NCBI RefSeq assembly: GCF_016863395.1
Contig: NZ_BOOU01000014.1
Coordinates: forward strand, 1-64,000
DNA: 64,000 bases
Direction: 5' to 3'
Source of the DNA: Sphaerisporangium rufum
GTDB taxonomy: Bacteria; Actinomycetota; Actinomycetes; Streptosporangiales; Streptosporangiaceae
Shown here: positions 34,001 through 42,103 of the stretch, piece after piece
Layout of the letters: each line of letters opens with the position of its first letter
Numbering within the stretch: position 1 is the stretch's first letter
The notes under the pieces: generated by a model
The model's database searches: none
What the model was told of the DNA's origin: nothing
The model's input: the letters and a program-made list of their open reading frames with translations, nothing else
Made by a program: the position numbers and the translations under genes

Positions 34001-35326
34001 TCAGCCGGTGGAGGTGATCATGCCGGCCGCCACCGTCGCGTTGCTGGCCTCGTCGATCAGGATCAGCCCGCCGGTGCTCCGGTCGGCCTGGTAGGTGTCG
34101 CACGCCAGCGGCGTCGTGGTGCGCAGCCGCACCTCGCCGATCTCGTTGAGGGCCAGCGACCCGGCCGTGGCGTCCCGGGCCAGGGTGTTGACGTCCAGCC
34201 GGTAGGACAGCCCGTCCACCAGCGCCCGCGCGGTGCGGGTGGTGTGCTTGACGAGGTACCGGCCGCCGGGGACCAGCGGCCGGGTCTCGTCCATCCAGCA
34301 CACCGTCGCGGTGAGGTTCCGGGTCACCGTGGCCGGCCGGCGGGTCAGGCAGATCATGTCGCCGCGCGACACGTCCACCTCGCCGGCCAGCCGGACGGTC
34401 ACCGACATCGGCGGGCGCGCCTCGGTGACCGGGCCGTCGGCCGTCTCGATCGCGGCGATCACGCTGGTCACCCCGGACGGCAGCACCGTCACCTCGTCCC
34501 CCGGGCGCAGCACGCCCGAGACCAGCTGCCCGGCGTAGCCGCGGTAGTCGGGGTGGCGCGCCGAGCGCGGCCGGATCACGTACTGCACCGGGAACCGGGC
34601 CGCGGCCGCCTCGGGCCCGGCGGCGGCCGGCACCCGCTCCAGGTGGTGCAGCAGCGGCGGGCCCTGGTACCACGGCATGCTCGCCGAGCGCGCGGTGATG
34701 TTGTCGCCGAGCAGCGCCGAGATCGGGATGGCGGCCGGTTCGGCCACCCCCAGCCCGCCGGCGAACGCGGCGAACTCCGCGCGGATCCGGTGGAACACCT
34801 CGGCCGACCAGCCGACCAGGTCCATCTTGTTGACGCACAGCACCAGGTGCGGCACCCGCAGCAGCGCGCACAGCGAGGCGTGCCGCCGGGACTGCTCCAC
34901 CAGGCCCTTGCGCGCGTCCACCAGGATCAGCGCCACGTCCGCGGTGGAGGCGCCGGTCACCATGTTGCGGGTGTACTGCACGTGCCCGGGGGTGTCGGCG
35001 ATGATGAACCGGCGGCGCGGGGTGGCGAAGTAGCGGTAGGCCACGTCGATGGTGATGCCCTGCTCGCGCTCGGCGCGCAGCCCGTCGGTGACCAGCGCCA
35101 GGTCGGGGTAGGCGTGGCCGCGGGCGGCGCTGACCGCCTCCACCGCGGCGAGCTGGTCCTCGAACAGCGCCTTGGTGTCGTACAGCAGCCGGCCGAGCAG
35201 GGTGGACTTCCCGTCGTCGACGCTGCCCGCGGTGGCGAAGCGCAGCCGACTGACCGCCGGCGCCGGCGCTACCGGCGCGGTGGGCGGGGCGGGCGCGGCC
35301 ACCGGTTCCAGGACTCCGCTGGACAT
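34001..35326 (-). CDS. cysN: Sulfate adenylyltransferase subunit 1 (CysN)
   Basis: A 441-residue EF-Tu-like GTPase: P-loop GSVDDGKST near residue 35, switch DTPGHVQYTRNMVTGAS, and NKMD for guanine specificity. With CysD it makes adenosine 5'-phosphosulfate (APS) from ATP and sulfate, driven by GTP. No C-terminal APS kinase (CysC) domain is fused. Its ATG overlaps the cysD stop by one base. Placement inside the azoxy cluster, behind a phased-repeat array, indicates dedicated sulfate activation. Confidence 0.96.
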   Translation of the reverse strand: MSSGVLEPVAAPAPPTAPVAPAPAVSRLRFATAGSVDDGKSTLLGRLLYDTKALFEDQLAAVEAVSAARGHAYPDLALVTDGLRAEREQGITIDVAYRYFATPRRRFIIADTPGHVQYTRNMVTGASTADVALILVDARKGLVEQSRRHASLCALLRVPHLVLCVNKMDLVGWSAEVFHRIRAEFAAFAGGLGVAEPAAIPISALLGDNITARSASMPWYQGPPLLHHLERVPAAAGPEAAAARFPVQYVIRPRSARHPDYRGYAGQLVSGVLRPGDEVTVLPSGVTSVIAAIETADGPVTEARPPMSVTVRLAGEVDVSRGDMICLTRRPATVTRNLTATVCWMDETRPLVPGGRYLVKHTTRTARALVDGLSYRLDVNTLARDATAGSLALNEIGEVRLRTTTPLACDTYQADRSTGGLILIDEASNATVAAGMITSTG

Positions 35327-36252
35327 CAGAAGTACCCCTCTCGCTTGCGGTCCTCCATGGCGGTCTCGCTGACCCGGTCGTCGGCCCGGGTGGCGCCCCG
35401 CTCGGTGATCCGGGTGGCCGCGACCTCCTCGATCACCTGCTGCACGCTGGCCGCCGCCGAGCGCACCGCCGCGGTGCAGGAGGCGTCGCCGACCGTCCGG
35501 TAGCGGACCCGGGCGACGAACGGGCGCTCGCCCGGGCGCGGCCGCAGATGCTCGCCGACGCCGAACAGCAGCCCGTCCCGCGCCACCACCTCGCGCTCGT
35601 GCGCGTAGTAGATGGCCGGGATCTCCAGCCGCTCCCGGGCGATGTACTGCCAGATGTCGAGCTCGGTCCAGTTCGACAGCGGGAAGACCCGGATGGACTG
35701 CCCCGGATGCACCCGCGCGTTGTACAGCGACCAGATCTCCGGCCGCTGGCTGCGCGGGTCCCACTGGCCGAACTCGTCGCGGAAGCTGAAGACCCGCTCC
35801 TTGGCCCGCGCCTTCTCCTCGTCGCGCCGCGCGCCGCCGAACAACGCGTCGAACCGGTGCCGCTGCGCGGCGGCGAGCAGCACCGGGGTCTGGATGCGGT
35901 TGCGCGACCCGTCGGCCGGCTCGCGCACCAGCCCGGACGCCAGCGCCTCGGGCACGCTCGCCACCACCAGCCCCACGCCGAGCTCGGCGACCCGGTGGTC
36001 CCGGAATTCGATGACCTCGGGGAAGTTGTGACCGGTGTCGACGTGCATGACGGGAAAGGGGATGCGGGCCGGCGCGAACGCCTTCTCGGCCAGCCGCAGC
36101 ATCACGATGGAATCCTTACCGGCCGAGAACAGGAGCACCGGGCGCTCGAACTCGGCCGCCACCTCGCGCATCAGAAAGACGCCTTCGGCCTCCAGCGCGT
36201 CCAGATGGGAAATCCCGGTCCCCGGTAATGTGTCGGCGTCCAATCGGCTCAC
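35326..36252 (-). CDS. cysD: Sulfate adenylyltransferase subunit 2 (CysD)
   Basis: A 308-residue PP-loop ATP sulfurylase subunit: LLFSAGKDSIVMLRLA, HVDTGHNFPEVIEFRD, LFGGARRDEEKARAKERVFSFRD, then FPLSNWTELDIWQYI. It activates sulfate in complex with CysN. It starts with GTG and a weak ribosome site, and is the first gene of a two-gene operon divergent from the cupin gene. Two CTGAC repeats lie 109-124 bp upstream. Confidence 0.96.
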   Translation of the reverse strand: MSRLDADTLPGTGISHLDALEAEGVFLMREVAAEFERPVLLFSAGKDSIVMLRLAEKAFAPARIPFPVMHVDTGHNFPEVIEFRDHRVAELGVGLVVASVPEALASGLVREPADGSRNRIQTPVLLAAAQRHRFDALFGGARRDEEKARAKERVFSFRDEFGQWDPRSQRPEIWSLYNARVHPGQSIRVFPLSNWTELDIWQYIARERLEIPAIYYAHEREVVARDGLLFGVGEHLRPRPGERPFVARVRYRTVGDASCTAAVRSAAASVQQVIEEVAATRITERGATRADDRVSETAMEDRKREGYF

Positions 36253-36360
36253 CTGCCATCTCGATTATTGAAACGCATTCTCGCGGTCGCGCCGGCGGCT
36301 ATCGCCTGCCGGTGGCTCGACCGGGGCATTGGCAGCGTAACAGGGGCGGCGCATACCCGG

Positions 36361-36376
36361 CTGACCGGCCGCTGAC
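36361..36376 (-). promoter_or_regulatory. Phased CTGAC pair upstream of cysD
   Basis: CTGAC at 36361 and 36372, 11 bp apart (GTCAG on the cysD strand). No CATACT-like -10 lies at the usual offset; TGTTAC at 36342-36337 is the nearest candidate at 23 nt. Probable activator site, promoter uncertain. Confidence 0.5.
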
Positions 36377-36417
36377 CGGATCGGGGTAATACGGCCCGGC
36401 CGGGCCCGCCGCCCGGT

Positions 36418-36471
36418 GTCAGCGGCCGGTAAGGCCGGTATCAGCACAAAGTCAGAGCGCTCTGCCATAGT
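36418..36471 (+). promoter_or_regulatory. SARP-type promoter of the cupin/SBP operon
   Basis: Four repeats with an exact 11-bp period: GTCAG (36418), GTAAG (36429), ATCAG (36440), GTCAG (36451). CATAGT (36466-36471) starts 15 nt after the last. This is the longest array in the window. Confidence 0.78.
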
Positions 36472-36537
36472 CAGGTGAGTGATATTCGAAATCCCGTGAC
36501 GGTTGCTTATCGCGGGGTCGGCGGAAGGAACGGGAAA

Positions 36538-36918
36538 ATGGCCGGAGAATCCACCAAGATTGACGTGCAGCGTCTCTACAACGACGAGTCGGGCGAGTCG
36601 CATTTCATCGACGAGACCATGGAGGTCACCGCGATGAACTTCGCGCCGCCCGCGCCGCCCATCTACGTGTCGGACGGCGTGCCGGCCAAGCAGGTGGTCT
36701 ACCTGTTCCTGCCCGCCGGGTACACCGGGGACTTCCACCCCGCGCCGCGCCGGCAGATCATGACGCTGATCAGCGGCTCGCTGGAGTCGACGGTGAGCGA
36801 CGGCGAGACCCGGCGGTTCAGCCCGGGCAACACCATGCTGGTCGAGGACACCTCCGGGCCCGGCCACTCGACGCGGGCCCTCGCGGACTGCGTCATGGTC
36901 GTCTCCCAGCTGGACTGA
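36538..36918 (+). CDS. Cupin-like small protein
   Basis: A 126-residue single-domain beta-barrel protein. LFLPAGYTGDFHPAPRRQIMTLISGSLESTVSDGETRRFSPGNTMLVEDTSGPGHSTRAL follows the cupin motif order. A His in each motif (DFHPAPRRQ and GHSTR) could bind a metal. It may be a metal-dependent isomerase, dioxygenase or binding protein. The start at 36538 has GGAAGGAACGGG before it; the upstream ATG lies in the promoter. First gene after the four-repeat promoter. Confidence 0.8.
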   Translation: MAGESTKIDVQRLYNDESGESHFIDETMEVTAMNFAPPAPPIYVSDGVPAKQVVYLFLPAGYTGDFHPAPRRQIMTLISGSLESTVSDGETRRFSPGNTMLVEDTSGPGHSTRALADCVMVVSQLD

Positions 36919-36954
36919 CCGGCGCCCGCAGCGTAACCCCGGAAGGTCACCGGC

Positions 36955-38679
36955 ATGCGACCCACCACGCTCGCCCGCAGGGCGGCCGCCTTCGTCTCGG
37001 CGGCCGCCCTGGCCACGGGCCTCCTGACCGCCGCCGGCCCGCCGGCCGGCGCCACCTCCGTCTGGTCCACCGGCGTCACCGGCACCGACGGCGTCACCTA
37101 CACCGCGACCAACCACCTCACCGCGGCGGCCGCCGGCCCGGGCCGGCAGTGGCTGCTGGCCTGGGCCGGCCCGGCCGTCCAGCCCGCCCCCGACTTCCTG
37201 GCCGTCATCGACGCCACCCCCGGCTCCCCGTCGTACGGCAAGGTGGTCAACACCGTCACCATCGGCCCGAAGACCGGGAACGAGCCGCACCACCTGCAGT
37301 ACGTCTGGCACAAGGGCGACCGGCTCTACGCGGGCGGCATCATCTCCGACACCACCCTGGTCTTCGACGCCAAGGAGCTGCCGGCGCTGCGCCTGGTCGG
37401 GGTGAACAGCCCGGCCGACACGCCGTGCGGCACCCTGCCGGACGCCTTCCACGTGCTCAGCGACGGCACCGCCTACGGCACCTACATGGGCGGGCCGGAC
37501 GTCACCGGGCCGTGCACCTACACCAACGGCGAGACGCGCGTCGGCAACGGTGCGGCCGGCTCGCCCGGCGAGATCGTGCGGATCGGCCCGGACGGCCGCA
37601 CGCTGGCCGAGATCCCGGCGGCCACCGCCGAGGGCGAGGACCCCGAGCAGTGCGGGAACATCCCGGCGCTGCCCGCGGCCACCTGCGCCAACCCGCACGG
37701 CCTGGCCGTGCGCGAGGACCTCGGCGTGATGGTGGTCAGCGACTTCGCCGAGGCGCGCAACTTCATGACCCCCGACTCGCCGCTGCAGGAGAACCTGGCC
37801 CGGCAGACGGTGCGCGTCTTCGACATAGCCGACCGGAACGACCCGAAGCTGAAGTCGGTCACCAAGGTGAGCGACGGGCCGCGCGGGCCGCTGGAGCAGC
37901 ACGCCTTCTTCCGCGAGTCCCGGGTGGTCATGGAGGTCGCCACCACCAACCGGCGCGAGCACCGGGGCGCGTTCGTCTCCTCGATGGCCGGTGGCGCGAT
38001 CTTCTACACCCCCGACATCACCGCGGCCGAGCCGAAGTGGCGCGAGGTGATGGACGACACCGCCGCCTACCGGCGCTTCCACCCCGACGGGTCGGTGCGC
38101 GGCGGCGGCGACAACTCCAGCTGGCTCGCGGTCAGCCCGGACGACCGCTTCCTGTTCCACGCGGTCATGGGCCAGTCGGTGCCCTACGGCACCCCGATGG
38201 ACCGGACGACCGGCATGGTCTACGTGCTGGACATCCGCAAGCTGCTGGCCGCCGGCGGCAAGGCGCGCTGCTCGGTGGACCGCCTCGCCGAGGTGTACGC
38301 CGGCGGCGACGAGCGGGACTGCCCGGAACTGGCCGGCGTGGTGCCGATCCGCGACACCACCGCGGGCGGGCCGCACTGGGGCACCATGGACACCTTCCGG
38401 CGCGGCCCGGGCGGCGTCTACCGGGAGACCGACCAGGTACGCCGGCTCGCGGTGGCGAACTACTTCGTGGCCGGCTCGTTCGGCGGCGGCGGCGACCACC
38501 GGGTCTGCATGTTCGACCTGACCCCGGCCGGCCGGGTGTCGCTGGACACCACCTTCCGCGACGAGAACACCGGGCGGCCGTGCGTCGCCTTCGACCGGGC
38601 GTCCTGGCCGCACGGCGACTACGGCGACAGCCAGCCGCACGGCGTGCTGTTCGCGGTGAGCGACGGCGTGCTGCGATGA
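36955..38679 (+). CDS. Secreted SBP56/methanethiol-oxidase-like beta-propeller protein
   Basis: A 574-residue exported protein with an Arg-rich start and a hydrophobic stretch to about residue 30, cleaved probably after AGA. The mature part has propeller blocks resembling the selenium-binding protein 56 family, including VIDATPGSPSYGKVVNTVTIGPKTG, NEPHHLQYVW, NPHGLAVREDLGVMVVSDFAE and SQPHGVLFAV, with His residues that could bind copper. Methanethiol oxidases of that family turn CH3SH into formaldehyde, H2O2 and sulfide. The match is by pattern only. It stands 36 bp after the cupin gene and overlaps the next gene as ATGA. Confidence 0.68.
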   Translation: MRPTTLARRAAAFVSAAALATGLLTAAGPPAGATSVWSTGVTGTDGVTYTATNHLTAAAAGPGRQWLLAWAGPAVQPAPDFLAVIDATPGSPSYGKVVNTVTIGPKTGNEPHHLQYVWHKGDRLYAGGIISDTTLVFDAKELPALRLVGVNSPADTPCGTLPDAFHVLSDGTAYGTYMGGPDVTGPCTYTNGETRVGNGAAGSPGEIVRIGPDGRTLAEIPAATAEGEDPEQCGNIPALPAATCANPHGLAVREDLGVMVVSDFAEARNFMTPDSPLQENLARQTVRVFDIADRNDPKLKSVTKVSDGPRGPLEQHAFFRESRVVMEVATTNRREHRGAFVSSMAGGAIFYTPDITAAEPKWREVMDDTAAYRRFHPDGSVRGGGDNSSWLAVSPDDRFLFHAVMGQSVPYGTPMDRTTGMVYVLDIRKLLAAGGKARCSVDRLAEVYAGGDERDCPELAGVVPIRDTTAGGPHWGTMDTFRRGPGGVYRETDQVRRLAVANYFVAGSFGGGGDHRVCMFDLTPAGRVSLDTTFRDENTGRPCVAFDRASWPHGDYGDSQPHGVLFAVSDGVLR

Positions 38680-39938
38680 ACGCCGCACCCGCACTCCAGG
38701 CGCTCGCGGACGTGGCCGGCGGCCACGGCCACGGGCGCCTGGCCCCGCCCGGGATGACCGGGCCGCTGCTGCTGGCCGGGGCCGCCGCCCTGGCCGGCGT
38801 CGCGGCCGGACGGCTGCTGGCCCGCCGTGGCCTGTTGCCCCGCAGGCACGCGGCGTGGCTGTGCGCCGTCGCGCTGGCCGTCCCCTTCCTGGTCGTCCCG
38901 GCCACGGCCGCGACGCCCGGTGGCCCCGCCCCGGCCACCGGGCGCCGCGGCGGCGCCGACGCCGCCGAGTGCGCCAGCGCCGAACTCGGCGCGCTGGCCG
39001 CCGGCGGGCGGGCGCCGGCCGGCTGCCCGGCCGACCGGCTGGCCGCGCCGGACGCCGCCGCGCTGCGGTCCATCGTGCGGTTCCTGGCCGGCCGCGGCGA
39101 GCGGGCGGTGGCACTGGCCGCCGACGGCTCCCCGCGCGGCGCCGCGGCCGCCGCCGAGGTCCGCGCCGCCGCCGCCCGCGCCCGGATCACCGTCACCGCG
39201 CCTGATACCGCACCTGGTACCGCGGCCGGCGCGGCACCTGGCTCCGCATCCGTCACCGCACCTGGCTCCACCGCCGGCGCCCCGCCTGGTACCGCGTCCG
39301 GCTCCACCGCCGGCGCCGTACCTGGCTCCGCGTCCGGCGCCGCGCCTGGTACCGCGTCCGGTGCGGTCCGGCGGCCGCTGATCGTGGTGGGCGGCTGGAC
39401 CGCCGCCGGCGAGGCGGTCCGCGCGGTCGCCGCCGGCCGGCTGGTCGCGCAGGGCACCTACCTGGCGCCCTGGCTGCTGGCCGCGCCGCTGCTCGCCCCG
39501 AGCGCCGGGCAGCTCATCCCGCTCCGGTACGCTCCCGGCGACGCCGGCCCGGCCGCCTACCTCGCCGCGCTGGCCGAGCTGCGGCCCGGCGAGCCGGCCA
39601 CCTCCTCCGGGTACGCCGCCTGGCGGCGCGCCCGCGGCGAGGTGCGCACCGGCCCGGCCACGCTGTATGCCGCCGCCCGCCTGTACGTTCCGGGCTCGGG
39701 TGGCCTGGCGGTACCCGGCGCCGGCGCGGCCGGGGGAGCGGCGGCCCAGAACGCGGCGGCGGGGAACGCGGCACCCAGGAACACGGCGGCCGGGAACACG
39801 GCGGCCGGGAACACGGCCGCCGGAAGAGCGGCGGCCGGGAACGCGACGGCCGGGAACGCGACGGCGCATCACGGGACCGGCGGCTGGCTGCCCAACGGCA
39901 TGATCATCCCGGTCAGCGGTCCGCTGGACGACCGCTGA
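38676..39938 (+). CDS. Membrane-anchored repetitive protein coupled to the SBP56-like gene
   Basis: A 420-residue protein of unknown family. Two N-terminal membrane segments (about 28-48 and 60-80) precede an extracytoplasmic region with separate cysteines (CASAEL, CPAD) that could form a disulfide. A low-complexity stretch at 175-230 repeats APGSASG/APGTASG units. A folded block follows (RPLIVVGGWTAAGEAVRAVAAGRLVAQGTYLAPWLLAAPLLAPSAGQLIPL). A second repeat at 350-395 has AAGNTAAGN units. Overlap with the preceding gene suggests a complex at the cell surface. Confidence 0.65.
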   Translation: MNAAPALQALADVAGGHGHGRLAPPGMTGPLLLAGAAALAGVAAGRLLARRGLLPRRHAAWLCAVALAVPFLVVPATAATPGGPAPATGRRGGADAAECASAELGALAAGGRAPAGCPADRLAAPDAAALRSIVRFLAGRGERAVALAADGSPRGAAAAAEVRAAAARARITVTAPDTAPGTAAGAAPGSASVTAPGSTAGAPPGTASGSTAGAVPGSASGAAPGTASGAVRRPLIVVGGWTAAGEAVRAVAAGRLVAQGTYLAPWLLAAPLLAPSAGQLIPLRYAPGDAGPAAYLAALAELRPGEPATSSGYAAWRRARGEVRTGPATLYAAARLYVPGSGGLAVPGAGAAGGAAAQNAAAGNAAPRNTAAGNTAAGNTAAGRAAAGNATAGNATAHHGTGGWLPNGMIIPVSGPLDDR

Positions 39939-39962
39939 CCCGGCGCATCGGACTCCGTCCCG

Positions 39963-40045
39963 CCGCCGGGGCGCCGGTCCTGGACCGGCGCCCCGGCGGG
40001 GTGGACAGGCGAAAGGCGCCCCGGCCGGTGGTCGGCCGGGGCGCC
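39963..40045. terminator. Two adjacent hairpins between convergent genes
   Basis: The first is an 18-bp perfect stem (39963-39980 with 39982-39999) and the second a 12-bp perfect stem (40015-40026 with 40034-40045, seven-base loop). They separate the convergent 38676 and 40060 genes. Confidence 0.8.
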
Positions 40046-40059
40046 GGGTACGCCGCGGG

Positions 40060-40413
40060 TCAGCCCTTGACGTAGCCCATGCCCTCGACGATCTGCCCGT
40101 CGCGCAGCCGCATCAGGTTCACCCCGCGCACCGAGTCGGCGTCGGTCGGGCCCCAGCGCAGCCGCCAGCGGATGACGGCCCGCTCGCCGGCCACCCAGAT
40201 CTCCTCGGGCTCGAAGCTGCCCGCGCCGGCCGCGATGCCCGACCAGAACTCCCGGCAGGCGGCCCCGCCCACGTGCCGCGAGCCGTCCGGCGCCGGCCCG
40301 GAGTTCTCCAGCACGCAGTCGTCGGCGATCAGCCCGTCCAGCAACGCCGGGTCGTGCTTCAGGAAGGCGTCGTTGAATTGGTTGATCACGGCCAGCGTCT
40401 TTTCTTCGGACAT
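40060..40413 (-). CDS. SnoaL-like/NTF2-fold protein
   Basis: A 117-residue NTF2-fold protein: LAVINQFNDAFLKHDPALLDGLIADDCVLENSGPAPDG, then AACREFWSGIAAGAGSFEPEEIWVAGERAVIRWRLRWG and VRGVNLMRLRDGQIVEGMGYVKG. One of three members of this fold in the region. It probably acts on a pathway intermediate, reaction unknown. The start MSEEKTLAV is preferred; an in-frame ATG 45 bases upstream adds a non-conserved segment. Confidence 0.83.
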   Translation of the reverse strand: MSEEKTLAVINQFNDAFLKHDPALLDGLIADDCVLENSGPAPDGSRHVGGAACREFWSGIAAGAGSFEPEEIWVAGERAVIRWRLRWGPTDADSVRGVNLMRLRDGQIVEGMGYVKG

Positions 40414-40585
40414 GACAGGTCCGCCACCTTTCCATAGAACGAGAGGGGAACAACACACCGGGCCGGGACGAGCCGCCGCCGGCCGGGCGGAGAGCCGGGG
40501 AACACCCTACGGCGTATCCGCTGAACCCACCCTAGAATTACCGGCGCACCACGCGCAATCCCGGGAATTCCACGGACGGAATACG

Positions 40586-40618
40586 GTCAGCGGAATGTCA
40601 GCGCCCGGACCTTACCGT
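40586..40618 (+). promoter_or_regulatory. SARP-type promoter of the decarboxylase operon
   Basis: GTCAG at 40586 and 40597, 11 bp apart, with a -10-like TACCGT (40613-40618) 16 nt after the second. The ATG of the decarboxylase is only seven bases downstream, so the transcript would be leaderless or nearly so; no ribosome site is present. Confidence 0.65.
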
Positions 40619-40625
40619 TTTATCC

Positions 40626-42026
40626 ATGACTCACCTCGATAGTGCTCCTCTGGACCTTGCCTATCGCCAGGCGGTCGATTATCTGGCCGGTATCGGAAAC
40701 CGTCCGGCGGGCGCCACGGCCGACCTCGGTCACCTGCTGAAGCTGTTCGGCGGCCCGCTGCCGCCCGGGCCGGTCCCGGCGGAGGACACCGTCGAGCTGC
40801 TCGGCCGGGCCGCCGCCGAGGGCGGCATCCCCGCCGCGTCCGGGCCGCGGTTCTTCGGCTATGTCACCGGCGGCACCCTGCCGGTCGCGGTCGCCGCCGA
40901 CTGGCTGGTCGCGGCCTGGGACCAGACCGCCAGCCTGTACAACCTGTCGCCGGCCATCGCGGTCGCCGAGCACGTCGCCGCCCGGTGGGTGGTGGAGCTG
41001 TTCGACCTGCCGGCCGGCACCTCGGTGGGCTTCCCCACGGGCTGCACCATGGCGCACATGACCGCGCTGGCCGCCGCCCGGCACCACCTGCTCGGCCGGC
41101 TCGGCTGGGACGTGGAGAACGACGGGCTGCGCGGCGCGCCGGAGGTGCACCTGGTGGGCGGCGCCCAGCGCCACATGACCATCGACATGGCGCTGCGCTA
41201 CCTCGGCTTCGGCTCCGGGAACGTCAAGGTGGTCCCGGTGGACGGGGCCGGCCGGATGCGCCCGGACGCGCTGGCCGAGACCCTGGCCGGCTGCGACGGC
41301 CCGGTGATCGTCTGCACCCAGGTGGGCGACGTGAACTCCGGGGCCATCGACCCGGTGGGCGAGATCTGCGACATCGTGCACCGCCGGGACGACGCCTGGG
41401 TGCACGTGGACGGCGCGTTCGGGCTGTGGGCCAAGGCCAGCCCGGCGCTGCGCCCGCTGGTCGCCGGGGTGGAGAAGGCCGACTCCTGGGCCAGCGACGC
41501 GCACAAGTGGCTCAACGTGCCCTACGACTGCGGCATCGTCATGGTCGCCCACCCCGAGGCGCACCGCGCGGCGATGCTGAACGAGCGGGCCGGCTACCTG
41601 CCCGCCCCGGCCGACGGCGAGCGGGACGCCATCGAATGGGTGCCGGACTTCTCGCGCCGCGCCCGCAGCCTGCCGGTCTACGCGGCGCTGCGCACGCTCG
41701 GCCGGTCCGGCGTGGCCGAGCTGGTCGACCGCTGCTGCGCCTTGGTGCGCCGCTTCCGCGACGGCCTGGCCGGCGTCCCCGGCGTCGAGCTGCTCAACGA
41801 CGTCGTGCTGAACCAGCTCATGGTCCGGTTCGGCGACGACGACGCGGTCACCCGCGAGGTGATCGCCCGCATCCAGCGCAGCGGGGTGTGCTGGTTCGGC
41901 GGCACCACCTGGTACGGCCGGGCCGCCATGCGGATCTCGCTGGTCAACTGGCGGACCACCGAGCAGGACGTGGACCGCTCCCTCGAGGTCGTCAAGGACG
42001 CGCTCGCCGCGGTCACCGCCGGCTGA
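40626..42026 (+). CDS. PLP-dependent amino acid decarboxylase (group II, VlmD-like role)
   Basis: A 466-residue fold-type I PLP enzyme. GFPTGCTMAHMTALAAARHHLL leads into the cofactor pocket, HVDGAFGLWAKASPAL carries the PLP-nitrogen Asp, and SDAHKWLNVPYDCGIV has the Schiff-base Lys294. The family decarboxylates amino acids. In valanimycin VlmD makes isobutylamine from valine, the substrate of VlmH, and this enzyme should likewise supply the amine. Which amino acid is used cannot be read from the sequence. The start lacks a ribosome site and fits leaderless translation. First gene of an operon with sulfite and APS reductases. Confidence 0.88.
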   Translation: MTHLDSAPLDLAYRQAVDYLAGIGNRPAGATADLGHLLKLFGGPLPPGPVPAEDTVELLGRAAAEGGIPAASGPRFFGYVTGGTLPVAVAADWLVAAWDQTASLYNLSPAIAVAEHVAARWVVELFDLPAGTSVGFPTGCTMAHMTALAAARHHLLGRLGWDVENDGLRGAPEVHLVGGAQRHMTIDMALRYLGFGSGNVKVVPVDGAGRMRPDALAETLAGCDGPVIVCTQVGDVNSGAIDPVGEICDIVHRRDDAWVHVDGAFGLWAKASPALRPLVAGVEKADSWASDAHKWLNVPYDCGIVMVAHPEAHRAAMLNERAGYLPAPADGERDAIEWVPDFSRRARSLPVYAALRTLGRSGVAELVDRCCALVRRFRDGLAGVPGVELLNDVVLNQLMVRFGDDDAVTREVIARIQRSGVCWFGGTTWYGRAAMRISLVNWRTTEQDVDRSLEVVKDALAAVTAG

Positions 42027-42103
42027 GCCGCCGTCCGCCCCGGCGCCGTCCCCCGTCACCGTCCCCCCCACGTCTCCGTCCCGTCCCGGAAAGGTCGCCG
42101 CAG

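Noticed and set aside
36265-39114. A 949-codon minus-strand frame over the cupin and SBP56-like genes
   Set aside because: Low-complexity shadow frame; the opposite strand has ribosome sites, a signal peptide and conserved blocks.
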